From positions 8,333,061 through 8,397,060 of the forward strand of contig CM038912.1 of the NCBI GenBank assembly GCA_021904315.1: 64,000 nucleotides of DNA. Direction: 5' to 3'. A program made the translations under genes and the position numbers. The notes under the pieces were generated by a model. That model was not told the origin of the DNA and searched no databases. It worked only from the letters and a program-made list of their open reading frames with translations. The stretch's first letter is position 1. Each line of letters starts with the position of its first letter. Positions 50,318 to 63,800 of this stretch are shown here, piece by piece. The DNA is from Sphagnum magellanicum (Eukaryota; Streptophyta; Sphagnopsida; Sphagnales; Sphagnaceae).

Positions 50318-51534
50318 TCACTATTTTTTCAGATAATGCTCCTTCAATTTTCCTTACCAACTGATTGGAGGTGATGGAAGGTGGAACTTATCCCACATCT
50401 CCACATATTGCTTGTGTTCATTGGAAACTGTGTTTGGATTTAGCACACCAATTGAACTTTTACACCCAGTGTGGACTTCTGCAAGTAGCAACTCTTCAGC
50501 TGAGGGTGCAGAATGTTTCTTCCAATGATGTTACAGTCTGATAAATTTGACAGACCTGAGCCTTATATAATTCATTAAAGCATGTTGGTTTCTGTAACTG
50601 GAGGTTTTTAAAGGACAATCTATTGGTTATATGCTGTTCTTAACACCCAAAACCTGAACTTTTTTTCAATCATGCATCAATGGACAGGACTACTACCCTA
50701 AGTGAATTCCAGAGTTCCCGGATGGGAATTGCAAAATGAAACTACTGCAACAGCAAATGTTGGAGAAACGCAGAAAGATCTATTGCCACGGTAGAAAATT
50801 CTCCTTGTGGACTCAAACCTTAAGGCTCAAAGATATGGAGTCACTTATAGTACTAGACTAGAATTTATCACCCTTGAACAAACTTGACCATTTGATATGC
50901 TACTGCACAGCTGAGTGTGTATGCATGCTCCATTGGGTTGTGACGGCTGAAGACATTTTAACTCAATACAAGTTTCCTCACAGTTGGAAGCAACTTAACT
51001 ACATAATTAGGGTACAGATTAGTGTTGGGCAGGTGTCATATTTTTTGATACCTGTTGTATCCAGTTTTCAAAAGATAAGTTACAAAAGGTCACTTTTTAA
51101 TTTAAAAACAAAACTTATACACTGAGTCAGGTTCTCAATGTTTTTGTAAATTTTTTTAAACCAGTTCTTATGATGTTGGTTGTCATAAATTTGAGAACAG
51201 TCAGTTATCATTTGGCGGTTCTCACCGGCTCTCACTTCTTTTTACAAATAAAAAATGAAACCAAAATTGCAAACAAATTATTGATTTTATTCCTTTTCTT
51301 AAAATTTCCTAAAAATAAAAAAATCCAGCACCCGAACCCTGAGTTTGGTCATTTAGGTGAGATTCAAAAAAAAACTTGCAAAAAAAGGACATTAGCATTT
51401 GGGGGGCGGGTTGAAACTCACAAAATTGAGTTTCATCCTGTCTCCCCCTTTTCCTAAGTGTCTACATTGCTGCTACATACATTTTCACTGCTCCTAGCAA
51501 TACAACTACTATAATTAGTTCGAACCTTGTGCAT

Positions 51535-51572
51535 TAAATGCACAGCCTTGTTTAATGGCTGTGCATTAACCT
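51535..51572. repeat. Short stem-loop with TGCATTA words
   Basis: AATGCACAGCC and GGCTGTGCATT face each other across a short loop, preceded by GTGCATTAAATGCAC. The words resemble the palindrome repeated at 104-1650, but too short a match to claim common origin. Confidence 0.5.
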
Positions 51573-51631
51573 TGAACACTGTTTACCCAGAGAATCTGAC
51601 TCAGAAGGATTTTACCTCACCCAGGGTCTCG

Positions 51632-51632
51632 A

Positions 51633-51663
<31 letters not shown>

Positions 51664-51664
51664 T
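51632..51664. repeat. (ATT)n microsatellite
   Basis: About 33 bases of uninterrupted ATT trinucleotide repeat. Confidence 0.9.
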
Positions 51665-53499
51665 TGCTGGATCCGATTCTCGTTCGTTCACTTCATTAAT
51701 AAGTGAGAACCAATGATCAGGGATTCAGTCAGGGTATCACTGAAAATGATATCTGCAGTTTCAAGTAGGGATAACTGAGTGATAACCTAAGGATATCCAA
51801 GGACATTTTGATACTCACCCAACAATAGCACAGATGTGTGAGACTCTTTGTGGTCAAAGATCTTTCAGCGAAGTGTGGAATGGAACCTGGCTCATATGCA
51901 GCCAATCAGGCAGAAGCTTGAGAATAAAAACTCTCCAGTATTGAGTATTAGGTAGCAGTTTCAAGTTGACTACCTCCAGATTTGATTTCTTATATCATTG
52001 CAATTGGGATTTTCTGTTTCCTGCTATCTATGTGCCACCATATTCAGAGATCTTGCAACTAGGCTTTTCTGTGTACGGGTTCTGCTTCCAATCCACTGGA
52101 AGAGCTCCTTAAAACATCTCAATGATTTTACAGGCTGCTGGTAAAAAACTAAAAGCAGTGAAAGACTTATTCAGTCTGAACCACAGCAATATTTGTGATC
52201 CAGGATTATGGCACCAATAATTCAGTTTGACCCCAAAATACATCACAATAACAACCCAAAAAACTGCAGCAGCTGAGAAATAACTCTTTCAAGGCATGAA
52301 GCTAAAGAACAGTGCCAGGTTAAATCCTGTCAAACTCCAAGCTGCTTTGTCTGCCTGGTCAGCTCATGGGGGGCTGCAGTCTCTTTTGCAAAGGCGAACA
52401 CCTCATCATCATCCAGACTTTGTAACCTCCTCATCTCACCCAAGACTGATAACACCCCATTCCCATCCACTGCCACCACTCCATCATCTGTCTCCATCTC
52501 TCCAATCCTTTAAGCTCTTGGCCTTCAAAACCCTGTCCAAAACAAATATTCACACCAAATCACATCAATTTGACACATGACAATCACAAAAAGCCAAGTG
52601 CCCAGAGCTTCAGCCTGCAAAATGCATTATATCTTCATATTCATACAAAAGTATGCACATAATCTGCCATGTAAACTTTCTTTCCCACTGGAGATGATAG
52701 TGACAATGGAGAAGAATGCTTGTTACCACTCCTCCAGTCTAGATATCTATCAACATCACAATAGGTCATCGTGAGGTTCAGGGTTTATTAAACAGGTAAC
52801 AAGAGGGTGTGTGGATGGGTGGCGAATCCAATGGCAATAAATGAAATCTTGAGATGAGCGATGAGAGGAAGGTTCAGGGTTCAGGTTTTAACTAAACCCT
52901 AAACCCAGGTGAACTGCATTCATGACAAACATAGAGAAAGGAATGAAATGGCTCTCGTTACAAGGGAAATTAAGATGAAGAAGGGGCACTCGCCACAGCA
53001 GATGGAAGATGACAGACCAGGCCGATTGCATCATCAACCGAAGCAAGGGCTGATGATCTCTTGGTAATGACATGCAAATGACCAGAGGATTGCTTGAACC
53101 ACCAGAGAATCCATTCAGTTGTTGCTATACTCCGAGAATTCAACTGTCTACTCTCCTGACTATTCAACTGACTATTTCTTTGGATCGGGCTAGCAATCTT
53201 TAACGTTGGATGATGCAGAGAAAAGAGTGCGCGCATGTAAGCAGACCGACCATACCTACTCCATCCTTTTCAGATAACACAGACAGATGTAGCAATCCAT
53301 ACCAAAAAAAACCTCCGCCGCTATACTTACTTCGCAAAACAAAATTCGAAACAATAAAACCCGTTAAGGCACAAAACAAAAATCAAAGCCGAGAGCATCA
53401 AGCAACCAAACTGGGAAAAGTTCCAGAAGAAGAATGTACCTATTCGGATAACGCTACCAAACACGAGTGCACGTCTCTCGAACATCGATCCTTCTGCTT

Positions 53500-53850
53500 T
53501 CCTAGGTCAAAACAACAAACGGATTCTTATAAAAAACACCACAACTCAGACAATCGGCTGTTGCCAGCCAATAATTTCCCAAAGAGACCCGGCCAAAGCA
53601 AAGCCACAGGGACCGGGATTTTTCTCACCAATTCCACCGGCCTGCTGCTCCTGCAGCGGATTCGAAGCTCCATTGGCGCCGCTACTGCAAGCAAAGACGC
53701 GCAGAGGAGAGAGACGAATATAGAAGAAGAGAAACGCAAGAGACACAAAGCCGGAGCCTGATTTCAATCTCCTCCGTCCGATCCCGACCCGGAATTTTCG
53801 TGACCGCCCGATCCCGTCCCCATCTGCTGTCACGTCTAGGTATCAAGGTG
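53500..53850 (-). other. Possible 5' exon of an unidentified minus-strand gene
   Basis: GC-richer island with a minus-strand ATG at about 53673 (reading MELRIRCRSSRPVEL) followed directly by a good donor (GTGAGAAAAA), plus a longer overlapping minus frame at 53546-53833. I cannot recognise a product or find downstream exons that clearly join, so this is only a candidate transcription start region. Confidence 0.25.
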
Positions 53851-56800
53851 ATGCTGGGCACAGTGAACCAGCACCCACGAGCGCACCATGAAGGATGGAT
53901 GCGAAGTGGTCAGGAAACAGTTTTCTGTTGGGTTCCAGGTCCATAGCTAACCATGGTGGTTAGCTCAGTTGCTTTTTTTACTACATACCCGCTAACAACC
54001 TACAAGCAGGTTGTTAGAAGGTAGGTAATAAAAGCAGCCCTTACTTATCTATAGACCATCTACTTACCTAGTTGTTGCCTATTTTCCTACCTATCTACCT
54101 AATATGAGACCTATTTCTTACAAAATTAGTTATCAAGGTGAAACCAAATATTAACTCAGTTGAGGTTCATCCACAACTGAGTAATAATGGAAATCCAGTG
54201 CATGGTGTGCTGGTGGGTGCTGGTTCACCTCGGCCCATGATGCTTTGATTTGAGCTTCCTTAGTGACTATCATTTTTTTAGTTTTACTATATGTATTTTG
54301 TGGGTACAAAATACAAATACCAGTGTTGGGTGGTTCTTTACTTTTATGAAGAACTTCTGGTTTTTTTTACTAAAACATAAATTAGAACTCTTCTCAGTTC
54401 CGGATCCTCTTTAAAAAATATTGTGATTCTTGTTCCAGTTTTGATAATACTAGTCTTGTATCAGTTTCAATTAGTGTGGCCTCTTCCGTTGGCCCAAGTG
54501 TTAATGGTAGACCTGCAAGTGTGACCACATTTTAAACTGATTTTTCCTTCCAAAACCTGGGTTTTTGGAATTTATTGAATTTTCATCGGCAAAAATCACT
54601 TAAAAATCAATGTCTCCCACGTTTTGAATCCAAATCTTACCAAATAAATTCCATTAAATTATGCTCATCAAGATCTTTCCAACAACATCAAAAGCACACT
54701 CCAATTCCTCCGAAATTTTCAGCTAGGATTTAGTTTAATTTTCAGTGAAGAAACCATTCAATATTCAAAAAACTTTTACACTCCAAGTCCAAATGCCATG
54801 AAACCAAGCTGATGCACCCCTCCTCCTTGAGAGCTTTCCAAAGAGACCAAGAACACAATCCTAAATATCCCAGTTCAGTGGATCTCATAAGTACAAACAA
54901 AACAAAACAAACAAACAACCTTCCTTAATAGATAGATGTCAAGTATAGTGTATAGCCTAGGGTCAGTTTCCACAATGACAAAATGAATAATTATTTATTT
55001 TCAAAAAATGATTCGGTTTTTAAAATTTTGAAATCATTATTTTTTTCATCATCTATTATAATGTTGTGATATGAGTAATGAAATTGTTCAGAGCACAGTG
55101 GATGATAATTATGATGATTTTCAACATATTAACTTCATATTTTCACAAAATTTCATTTCCATATTTTGAGGATACCAATTGGACATTGCAATGGTTTGGT
55201 TCTTAGTGGTTCCATTTCCTCTGAGTGGCCCTGCCTTTGTTGGGCTGTTTGCTTGCCTGGACTTCTGTCCTTGCCCCTTGTTTCATTTTCTCTCCCTTTC
55301 TTGGGTGCTTTCTTTCTATAGAGTTTGGCAGGGCTTCATCACATTGCAATAATATGGTAACTTAGGGTCAGCTTCCACATTGACAAGACCAATAATTAAT
55401 TTTTTTGGAAAAGTTAATTCACTTTTTTTGAATTTGAAAATAATTTGTGATTTACTATGATTAATGGGAGGAATCAAATTATTCAGATTGTGGCCTGTGA
55501 TAATTATGATGCTTTTCCACACCTCAGTTTCATATTTTTCAGTTAAAACATGAAATTGAGGTATGGAAAACCATAATAAATATCATTAAAATATACTTAA
55601 AATATGAAATATCATTTTTGTTTCACTATTTTAAGGATTTTTTAATGACAAAACTGACCCTAGGGTAAAGTACTCACCAATATTGAATTGATATCTCAAA
55701 AATGAAGAATTACTTTTGGTCTTTAATATCTCACATGGAATAAGATCTCAAAGTGGGCAAGGGAATAAAAATGGGGCTAGTTCCCAAATTGGTATTGTTC
55801 CACAAAGAATGATGGAAGCTTGCATCTGGTGAAGCATATTTGAAACTTTGATGAAAGTGAATATGACTAAAAATGTGGGGTGCTTTTGGACCTTTCATTC
55901 AATTAGTGGATGATGTGGAAATTTTGGTAGGATCATAGAATGGTTTTATTTTTTATTGTCAATTCTTTTGCACAATCATTGTAAACATGTTGAAAATCAT
56001 GCATGGATGATACAATAATTCACCAATCAATTTGCACTCATAAAACTCATTTGTGACAATGTGTTCAATACAATATATATTTTGTTTAATTGCTACTCAA
56101 ATGAAATTCATAGTTCCTACATGAACATATCCTCAGCCTTCCTTGCAATCATATTTCTCCAAAACCCAGATGTTCATGGGTGCTTAAGTTAAGATGTATT
56201 TCAAAATGTTAATAAATGCTTAAAGTGGAAAGATGAAATTTAAGGTTTACCTTAAGGCTTAATGGTTGAATTGATCACATGGAATATTATGACCAAAAAA
56301 TTTGGTGGAATTGGTAACTAAATAAAATCTTTTTACTTTTACAACTCATCAATGGGGTCCCAAAAATCCTCTGACATGAGCCTTTGTATTTTTTTTGGCA
56401 TGTTTTTGTTGTTCAAGATTAAATTGGTCGTTTGCTATGGGTTTTTATTTTTTTGCTAAAAAGCATTAAAAAAATTTTGGTTCGTTTTAGAGGTTGTAAT
56501 AATGTTGGGGACTTCAGTGCACTAATAAATGGGTGAACATTATAATTGTTCCTTGATAGTTTCATCTAGATATATATAGTAAGACTTCCAATAAATCATC
56601 TTATATTGTGTGATAATCATTCAAAATTTGGGTATGCAACCTTTTGTAATAACTCTTATGGTGAATGTATTATATATGAGAAGGATATTAAGGGCATTCA
56701 ACCTAGAATTGGGAGTAAAATTTTGGCTTGAATTTGGAACCAATGTGTGGCCAAAGATGCCTAGAATTTTCTGTACCATGTAGTTTACATTCATATCAAA

Positions 56801-59800
56801 GTCATCCTATCCTCAAATAACCTAAGCATGTTGAGGGTTTCATCATTTGAAATGATTCTGTTTGAAACTACCATAAAGGCTAGAGCCACTATGTAATGTA
56901 CAACTTTGGTCCTTGTGGTGACCATTCTACTACTTGAATGTCTTGAGCTTCAACTTTTTATAACTTGGACATTAGATTTGAAAGACAATTAATATATCCT
57001 CTGGTGAGCATTGTTGGAGTGTTAGTGTTGAAAAAAAGAACGAAATATCATAGAGGATCTTGGTGTTGTAAGTGGCAGGAGGTAAACTAGTGGTGAAGAT
57101 GGTTACTTGCTTCCTTGAAATTATGGGTAAAAACTTGGCAGGGACTAGTAAAACACACAAAATTCTTTTATTAGGACAAGTTTTGATGGTGGAGGACATG
57201 AACAACACATTGTGTAAAATAGTAGAACATATAAATTATGTGCGTGTTAAGCAGGACGAATTTTGATGATGGATGACACAAACCATGCAATGTGCAAAAT
57301 AACAAAACATATAATTTTGTTGTATTGTGTTGTAAGATAAGTTTTTATGGTGGAGGACGTGAAATGTGAAAATGCACAAAATCACACATGGCTCCATAAA
57401 TAGGCTCCAAATGAAGTTTGCTAGGGGGGTTATTAATTGTCTTCCATTTTATTTTGATTTTGGTCCAAACAATTGTGATATGTAATTTGTATTCTTAAAC
57501 GAAATGGACTCGTTGCAGTTATTTGAACATCTACTTTCAATATTAAGCCTTCTAACTTGAATAAAGGTCCAACATGGACACTTGAAAATAAAACACAAAT
57601 AGTTTGTTTTGTCATGTTGAGATCTCTCAAACTTTAAAGGGCATTTAAGTGAGCAATGTTAAAGTTAGTTTGTTTGTCATGTTGAGATCTCTCAAACCAT
57701 GGTGTTTCACGTTATGCTCTTATATCTTTGGAAAGCTCTTGATGAGTACGGGTGCATCAACTTGATTTCAGATTGTTTGGAGCTATGATGTGGAAGCTAT
57801 TGATTATTGAATAATTTTCTCAATGAAAATTAAATAAAATTGAAACTGCAAATTGTATTAGAATATGGGGGTGTTCTTGGTGTTGTTGGAAAGCCCTTGG
57901 AGAATCAGATTTAATATATTTTATTTCATAATTTTCAGAGGTGAGGTGTGGAAGATATTATTTTTGAGTGATTTTTGTTCTGAAAATTCAAACAAATTGC
58001 AAAAAAATGGGTTTGAAAGGAAAAATAAGTTGAGCCTTCAATGTGTTTACATTACTGGACTTAGAAATTTTCAATTCTGAAAATGTGAAAACTAAAAAAT
58101 ATGTTCATACTAGTGAACATTATTACATAACATGATTTTTATACTAGTTTTTTATTAAAATTTCAGTGTCACTGAACAATGGAGAATTTTTTTCTCAATT
58201 AGATCAAACTAATCATCTATGTCATAAATTTCAGTCATGGCTTTTAACTAAGATGATTGAAACTACTAATTGACATGACAATATTAAATTTTTAATAATA
58301 ATCATATATTAAAATTCGAATTTGGACTACCTATGGACAAATCCAAAGTTGCATTAAAACAATGGGCCAAACTCCAAATTTATAATATTATTATATAAAT
58401 TAAGTAATTATAATAACTAATCACATATCAAATACAAATGTAATAATTAATGTTCATTAATGTATTAATAATAGTGATGTAGTTATATTAATTATTATAG
58501 TTTATTGCAATTTATATATTCACAATAAGTTTTTAATTTTATGTGTCTACTAACAAAATTAATGTGATACAACAAGAATGTGAGAACACAAAGCAAACGT
58601 GTAAAATGAATTCATGAAATGACATGAACCTAAGTCAACAAAAAGTTGGAAAAACTGAAAGTGCAAAAACATGAGTTACAAGAAATATAGAAGTTGAGTG
58701 AAAAATGCATAACTAAATTTCACATGAAAAATATTGAAAACCAAAATAGGTAAGAATTGCATGAAGGATGTTATAAAGTAGGTTGCAAACATGTGAAAAA
58801 CACAAGAAGGATGCAAGATGCACAAATAACAAAGCAAATAGAAGAGTGTTAAGTGGTTGTTTGACAACCATATCAAAGGGAATACTGCAACACAACGAAA
58901 GCTCGGATTTAAGCAAAGATGAATAATGGACTTGTGTGCTCTCACATAAGAAATGATCTCGTCAATGAATGATTGCTCATGAATAAAAGAAGGAACCTTC
59001 TAATGAGTTTGCTTTTGGAATTTTTATTTTATTTTATTTTATTTTGCTAGATAGTTTCTCTAGTCCTAGAAGATATAATATAGGGGTAGTAAACCATCAA
59101 TTTTGGTTTTCTATTCCCTTCAAGTAGGTTACCTTCATCCCACTAGGATTAACAGTCATTTCAATGTCATTTCTAGTTATTTATTTTATTAATCTGAATG
59201 TTCAACAATTTCTAGTTGAGGTTTTATGAAATATTATACTTATGAATGATAATCAACACTTCTTTTTCAAATGTTTATTTATTTAAAAAATGAAAATTGA
59301 CAATTTCATTTAAAAAATTTCAACATTTGGAGAATAACTATGCAAAAGACACATTGAGTTGTGTTGTTTGGATTCATCTTAGAGTCTGCAGCTTCAAGCA
59401 ATCTATGGAATGATATTATCATGTGATTCAAAAGTATTATTATATTCGAGGTTTATTATTTAAAAAATCAAATACCTTTTCAAAACCTCTACCTCCTTTT
59501 ATCATTGTCTTTATCGCCTCCTCGGAACTACCTTGCTCCATTCCCTACTAAGGTAAAACCTTTACTACTAGTTTGCAAATACCCTTTCAAAATCTCGATC
59601 ATCTTTGCCATTATCTTTATCTTTTTCTAGCATACCCTCCCTTTCAAAGTGAAGTTTTAAATTAAAATTTAAAGATTTGTCTAATTAAATTAGAATACAT
59701 TCCATAATTTAAAAAAAGTTATAAACTTCCACCTTCTTTACCATTAGTTTTATCTTTTTCTTATGAAGTGAAGCTAAATGATCATAAAATTAAAAACTAA

Positions 59801-61070
59801 AATTTAATTTAACTATTAGAGTACATTCCATAATATTTAAAAATGATTATAAAATTAATAAACCTCGATTTCCTTTATCATTATTCTTACCTCTTTCTCA
59901 CATTTTCAAAATGAAGCTTAAAATTAAAAATTTGACTAATTAAAAAAAGTCTTACTCTAAGTTTGGTGCTACCATAACCAAGATTTCAAACTTGAAAAAT
60001 GAGGGTTGGTGATGACCCAAGATCATAGAGTTCTTGTGGCTCTTGTACACTTTCAATGGATTTGCCATAGCAAAAGATATTGTAAGGTAAATTCATCTTT
60101 GGGTACACTTGAAATGGATTTATATGAACTGTAGTTTCTAGCTGTAGAATGTACCCAAAGATGGATTTGCAAATTGCAATCCAAGTGACATTCTTTCAAC
60201 TTTTGTTATGTCATTTCTACTGTATTGGAAATCTAACCAAACTTAGTTTATAAATTCTATTATATCATAAATATTGTCAAATTATTTGGAAAATTCTCAA
60301 ATTCAATTTCAGACTTTAAAAGTACATTTGATGCTCAACTTAAGAAAGGATAATCTGGACTAATCAAGAATGTAAAATCCCATTGTAAAGCAGTTGGGAA
60401 AATTCCAGGTGTATTTGAAGGGCACTTTATTTTGGAGTTTGTGAATATCAGATCTTGTTTACCAGGGCATCCTAGGCCCCTTATTTCAGGAAAAGACACA
60501 CCTTGAGGCTTTACCACACAAATTTTGCTCACTACTTAATAACACAAGGCAGAATTGTGGATGGCTGCTTTGTCAGGTGTGCCCATATTCAACACGGCAT
60601 TTGACCCTTATTACCTCCCATGGGGGCCTCCCTTTCAAGGACCAACATGTCTGGGGGATAATCAACAGTCCACAACCCATTTTCTAGTAGGTACCAGCCC
60701 GTGCAATGCATACCTCCAGTGCCCAAATGGGTCTTAAGATAGACCTTTCACATATATATGAAAATGTGTAAAGCCCGAGGGAGAGGGCATTATCAAAATA
60801 AGGATGGGCCAGGTGAGAGAGTCGAGCACAAGCCTGATTTCAATAATGCTTTTGCTTGCAAGCTTTACGTGGCATAACAAGTGTAGCAACCTTTGGGGAG
60901 TGGGGGCTTCATAATTTTCAGGTCTACCTCCACCAAATACTGACATGACACACACCATATTTCACAATGATAGCTATCAAGGGTGCAACATTGTCAGCAG
61001 CAATAATCTGCAGTAAGGAAGGGAGCAGCAACTTAAATTACAATGTACAGAGAGTACCTGATATTCTGCA
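53851..61070. other. Long AT-rich gene-poor stretch
   Basis: No recognisable protein. It holds several small degenerate repeats: a related pair near 54955-55150 and 55362-55540 (CTAGGGTCAGTTTCCACAAT-like starts), three short units near 57178-57350 (TTTTGATGGTGGAGGACATG-like), a doubled TGTCATGTTGAGATCTCTCA near 57612 and 57678, and four CCTTTATCATTATCTTTATC-like units at 59480-59930. These suggest old non-autonomous repeats. Confidence 0.55.
60089..60168. repeat. 19-bp inverted repeat with 42-bp loop
   Basis: AAATTCATCTTTGGGTACA (60089-60107) pairs with TGTACCCAAAGATGGATTT (60150-60168) with one mismatch. It would form a compact hairpin of about 80 nt. It could be a small foldback element or a hairpin RNA. 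Confidence 0.75.
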
Positions 61071-61072
61071 AT

Positions 61073-63798
61073 TTAAACAATCTGTAGCATTGAAAGAAGC
61101 TTTCTTTTCTCACTCAAGCGCTTCCAAATCCCACGGGTACGCTGTTGGCGCCTGAACTTGATTCGTTGATTCAGCCACTTTGAGTAAATGCGGCCCTTCT
61201 TGCAGACTATAAAATCATTTAGGTCATCAAAGCTGTCCTTGGTTGGGTTCTCTTCTAGTTGCATAATTTCTGTTACAAACGGATTGCCACCCACTGTGAT
61301 GGCTGGCACATCCTCCTCTGTATCTAATTGTTTATCCTTCCCCTTGGCTTCAACTTTTGGACTTTTGTTCTCTGCTGCACCTTTTCCCTTAGGAGATGAC
61401 CGGTGCTGTGTAAGCTTTTGGATGATGGGAAGTGTTGAAGGTCGCAGTTGCCTTCCTTCCAACAATATATTGGGTACACAAACTGGCTCAGCAATACATT
61501 CCTTTTCTTCTTGCAACCTCTCGTCTCCACTTTTTACAAGATGTTTTGTACTTATTGGAATAGATTCTCGCCAGGCACTACCTGAGAGAACCATGTCCAT
61601 AAATTCACAAAGCTCATTCAGAAAGGTGTTGATTTGCAGAATGATTGGGACTGTCTTGTCTCCCAAAACCTGCACAGCACCACACAAATAGCTCCATTGT
61701 AAATCATTTATACCTGGAACCATTGAATAGCTGAAAAAAACTATCCAGTATGCTGGGAAAAGGGCACTGTACCGCATCCAAATGTGGATCCCCAAGTACA
61801 CCCAGCATAGACCCAATGATGTGCCTCACATAACAATCAGGCCAGTTTGAGTGATCCATTTGCATTTCAATGCAAGATTTGTCCTGGACAACACCCTCAT
61901 CCTTGTAACTTTGGTGATTTGTAACTTGAGTAGACTCTGTAAGGGTCCTCCTCCACTTATCCTCCATTAACAGAACAATCACAAGTGATTCCAGTAAGTG
62001 AAAATACTCGAGCAAAAGGCCTTCTGGTATGTTGTTTTCAATCTCATGAAACAATATGTCAGCAAAGACAACAAGGGCATGACCAACAGCTCCAGGAGTT
62101 ATAACATCCACTGTTTCAGGAATGTATTTGCTAAATGCTCCAGTGATACCTAAAAACACAAGATGAAGATCCCCTGAGGTCATGTCACCAGGTGCACAAC
62201 CCTCTGCTTCCTGGCTCAGTTTATATGCAAATCCTGTAATAAAATCCAAAGCAGAGCTCATTAGATGTAGAGCACTCGCCACCAAGCTTGACTTGTCTTC
62301 TTGCTTTGGTACACTATAATCACACTCATGTCCATGCTCACTCCTGTATCCAAAATCTTGGACTTGAACAAACTCATCTTCATCACAGCAAGTATGATAA
62401 TTGGGTTGTTCAGGCCCTATCTGGAGGTTTGCCTCCTTCATCATTGCTTCCAATGCCACCTGCAACTTTTGACTCAGCAAGTCACCGAGTTTTATGTACT
62501 CTAGAAGACACAACTCCAGTGATTGCCTTGAGAATCCAAGACTTTCATTCTGGCCAGTGCTTGAAAACGTTTTCACATCAATTCCTGATTGTGGGCTTGA
62601 GATGTGATTTGCATGTAATGACACTGCAGTCTCAAGAACTGCTGAAGCAAGACTAAAAACTGCTTGAGGTGGTAAAATCTCAATTGCTGATGTTACATGC
62701 CCTGCTGTAACTTTTTTGTTCTGAAAGATTCTTGCAGTTATTGATTCAGCAAACCATTTCCTTGAGGGCATAGCTATGTCTTGTACAGAATTTAAATCTG
62801 AATTCCTAATGATGCCAACAGGACCTGCTTCAGTTGGCATACTGGAAGCTGCTTCCAGGGCTCCAGAAACCATATTGATAACATGCCCGAGAAAAAATTG
62901 TGGTACATCATCATTGATGACACTGTCAAGGAGCAGTACCCCAGCTTGCAGGCTCAGTTCACAGGATCTGCTGACGATTTTGTTTTTGGGCAGGCAAGCA
63001 GTGAAGTCAGTGAAGTCCAACTCAGTGATAGACAAAAAGGAGAGAAGAACATGTGCAAGGGTTGCCTCAAGTGTTGATCTCCCACACAATTGTATGCTGC
63101 TTCCTGAGTCATTTACAGTTTCATCCTGTGCAATCAGAAGCTCAACATCTGGATGGAGTAAAAGCTCATCTATGTACACCTGCACCATAGTTCCACAGAA
63201 AGTGTGACTTCAGAGAACAGCTCAAGATATCAGTATTTTGTTCATGAAGATTATGTAACAGCGAGTGTACAGATCAGCTGACTTACTAGCATACCTCGAG
63301 CATGGCACAGAGAGTTGGGGCTCGATGTGAAATGATCTCCAATGAAGCTTCATGTAAGTTGTGTCCATCCACACACTTCTGACTGAGGAGTAAACAGAGT
63401 TCTGATGGTGTGCACAGTTTCTGAAGTATAGCATCCAAAGCTATGCCTGCTCTATATCGCAGACCAGTGTCAAAGAGTTCAAGCAAAGGAAGAATATGAA
63501 TGCAACACCGAAGAGTTTGAGCAGTGAGGTTCAAATCCAAGTGTGTTGAAGGGAAAGGATTCCAGTTCTCTATCATGATCTCCTGATCTGAGAAGAAAAA
63601 TGGTACAAGTTGTGTGAGCTCCTGGAAAAGCAGGTCATGAAGGTCCAGCAGTTCTCCGTAGCTGATTTGGACATTCCTTGATCTGACAATCGCTTGCACT
63701 GTGAGATCTTTGACAGCAGTGGGCGAGGGAGGACTGAAACTTGACCCCAAGCATAACAAAAACCATGATAGATTCTTGAGAATAGGTACCTTGCAAAC
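61073..63798 (-). CDS. Large conserved-looking protein, unrecognised, 5' end missing
   Basis: Three minus-strand coding blocks: 63295-63798, about 61714-63179 and 61073-61669, roughly 850 residues. The first junction (CTCGAG|GT ... CAG|GTGTAC) is in phase. For the second, the plain donor at 61713 does not keep phase with the acceptor at 61670; a donor at GTACAG about 60 bp earlier would. The protein is Leu-rich and helical-looking (LLLDSVINDDVPQFFLGHVINM, shown as LLLDSV...FLGHVINM), like ARM/HEAT-type scaffolds. It ends in a charged tail: a Lys/Glu-rich linker, then DDLNDFIVCKKGR and RRQQRTRGIWKRLSEKRK. Upstream exons lie beyond 63798 or outside the window. I do not recognise the family. Confidence 0.7.
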
Positions 63799-63800
63799 CT

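Larger units (their letters stand above)
50318..52880. other. Intergenic region downstream of KGD4
   Basis: Mixed composition, no domain-bearing frames. Contains the (ATT)n tract at 51632-51664 and a short inverted repeat near 51535-51572. A Pro/His/Ser-rich frame at 52296-52580 looks like low-complexity translation. Confidence 0.45.

Noticed and set aside
52296..52580. Pro/His-rich plus-strand frame
   Set aside because: Low complexity, no homology I recognise and no splice-consistent neighbours.
52970..53236. Minus-strand 88-residue frame as second exon of the 53.5-kb candidate
   Set aside because: Could not find a donor and acceptor pair that keeps phase, and no recognisable product.
61188..61691. 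167-residue plus-strand frame
   Set aside because: Antisense shadow of the minus-strand coding block at 61073-61669.
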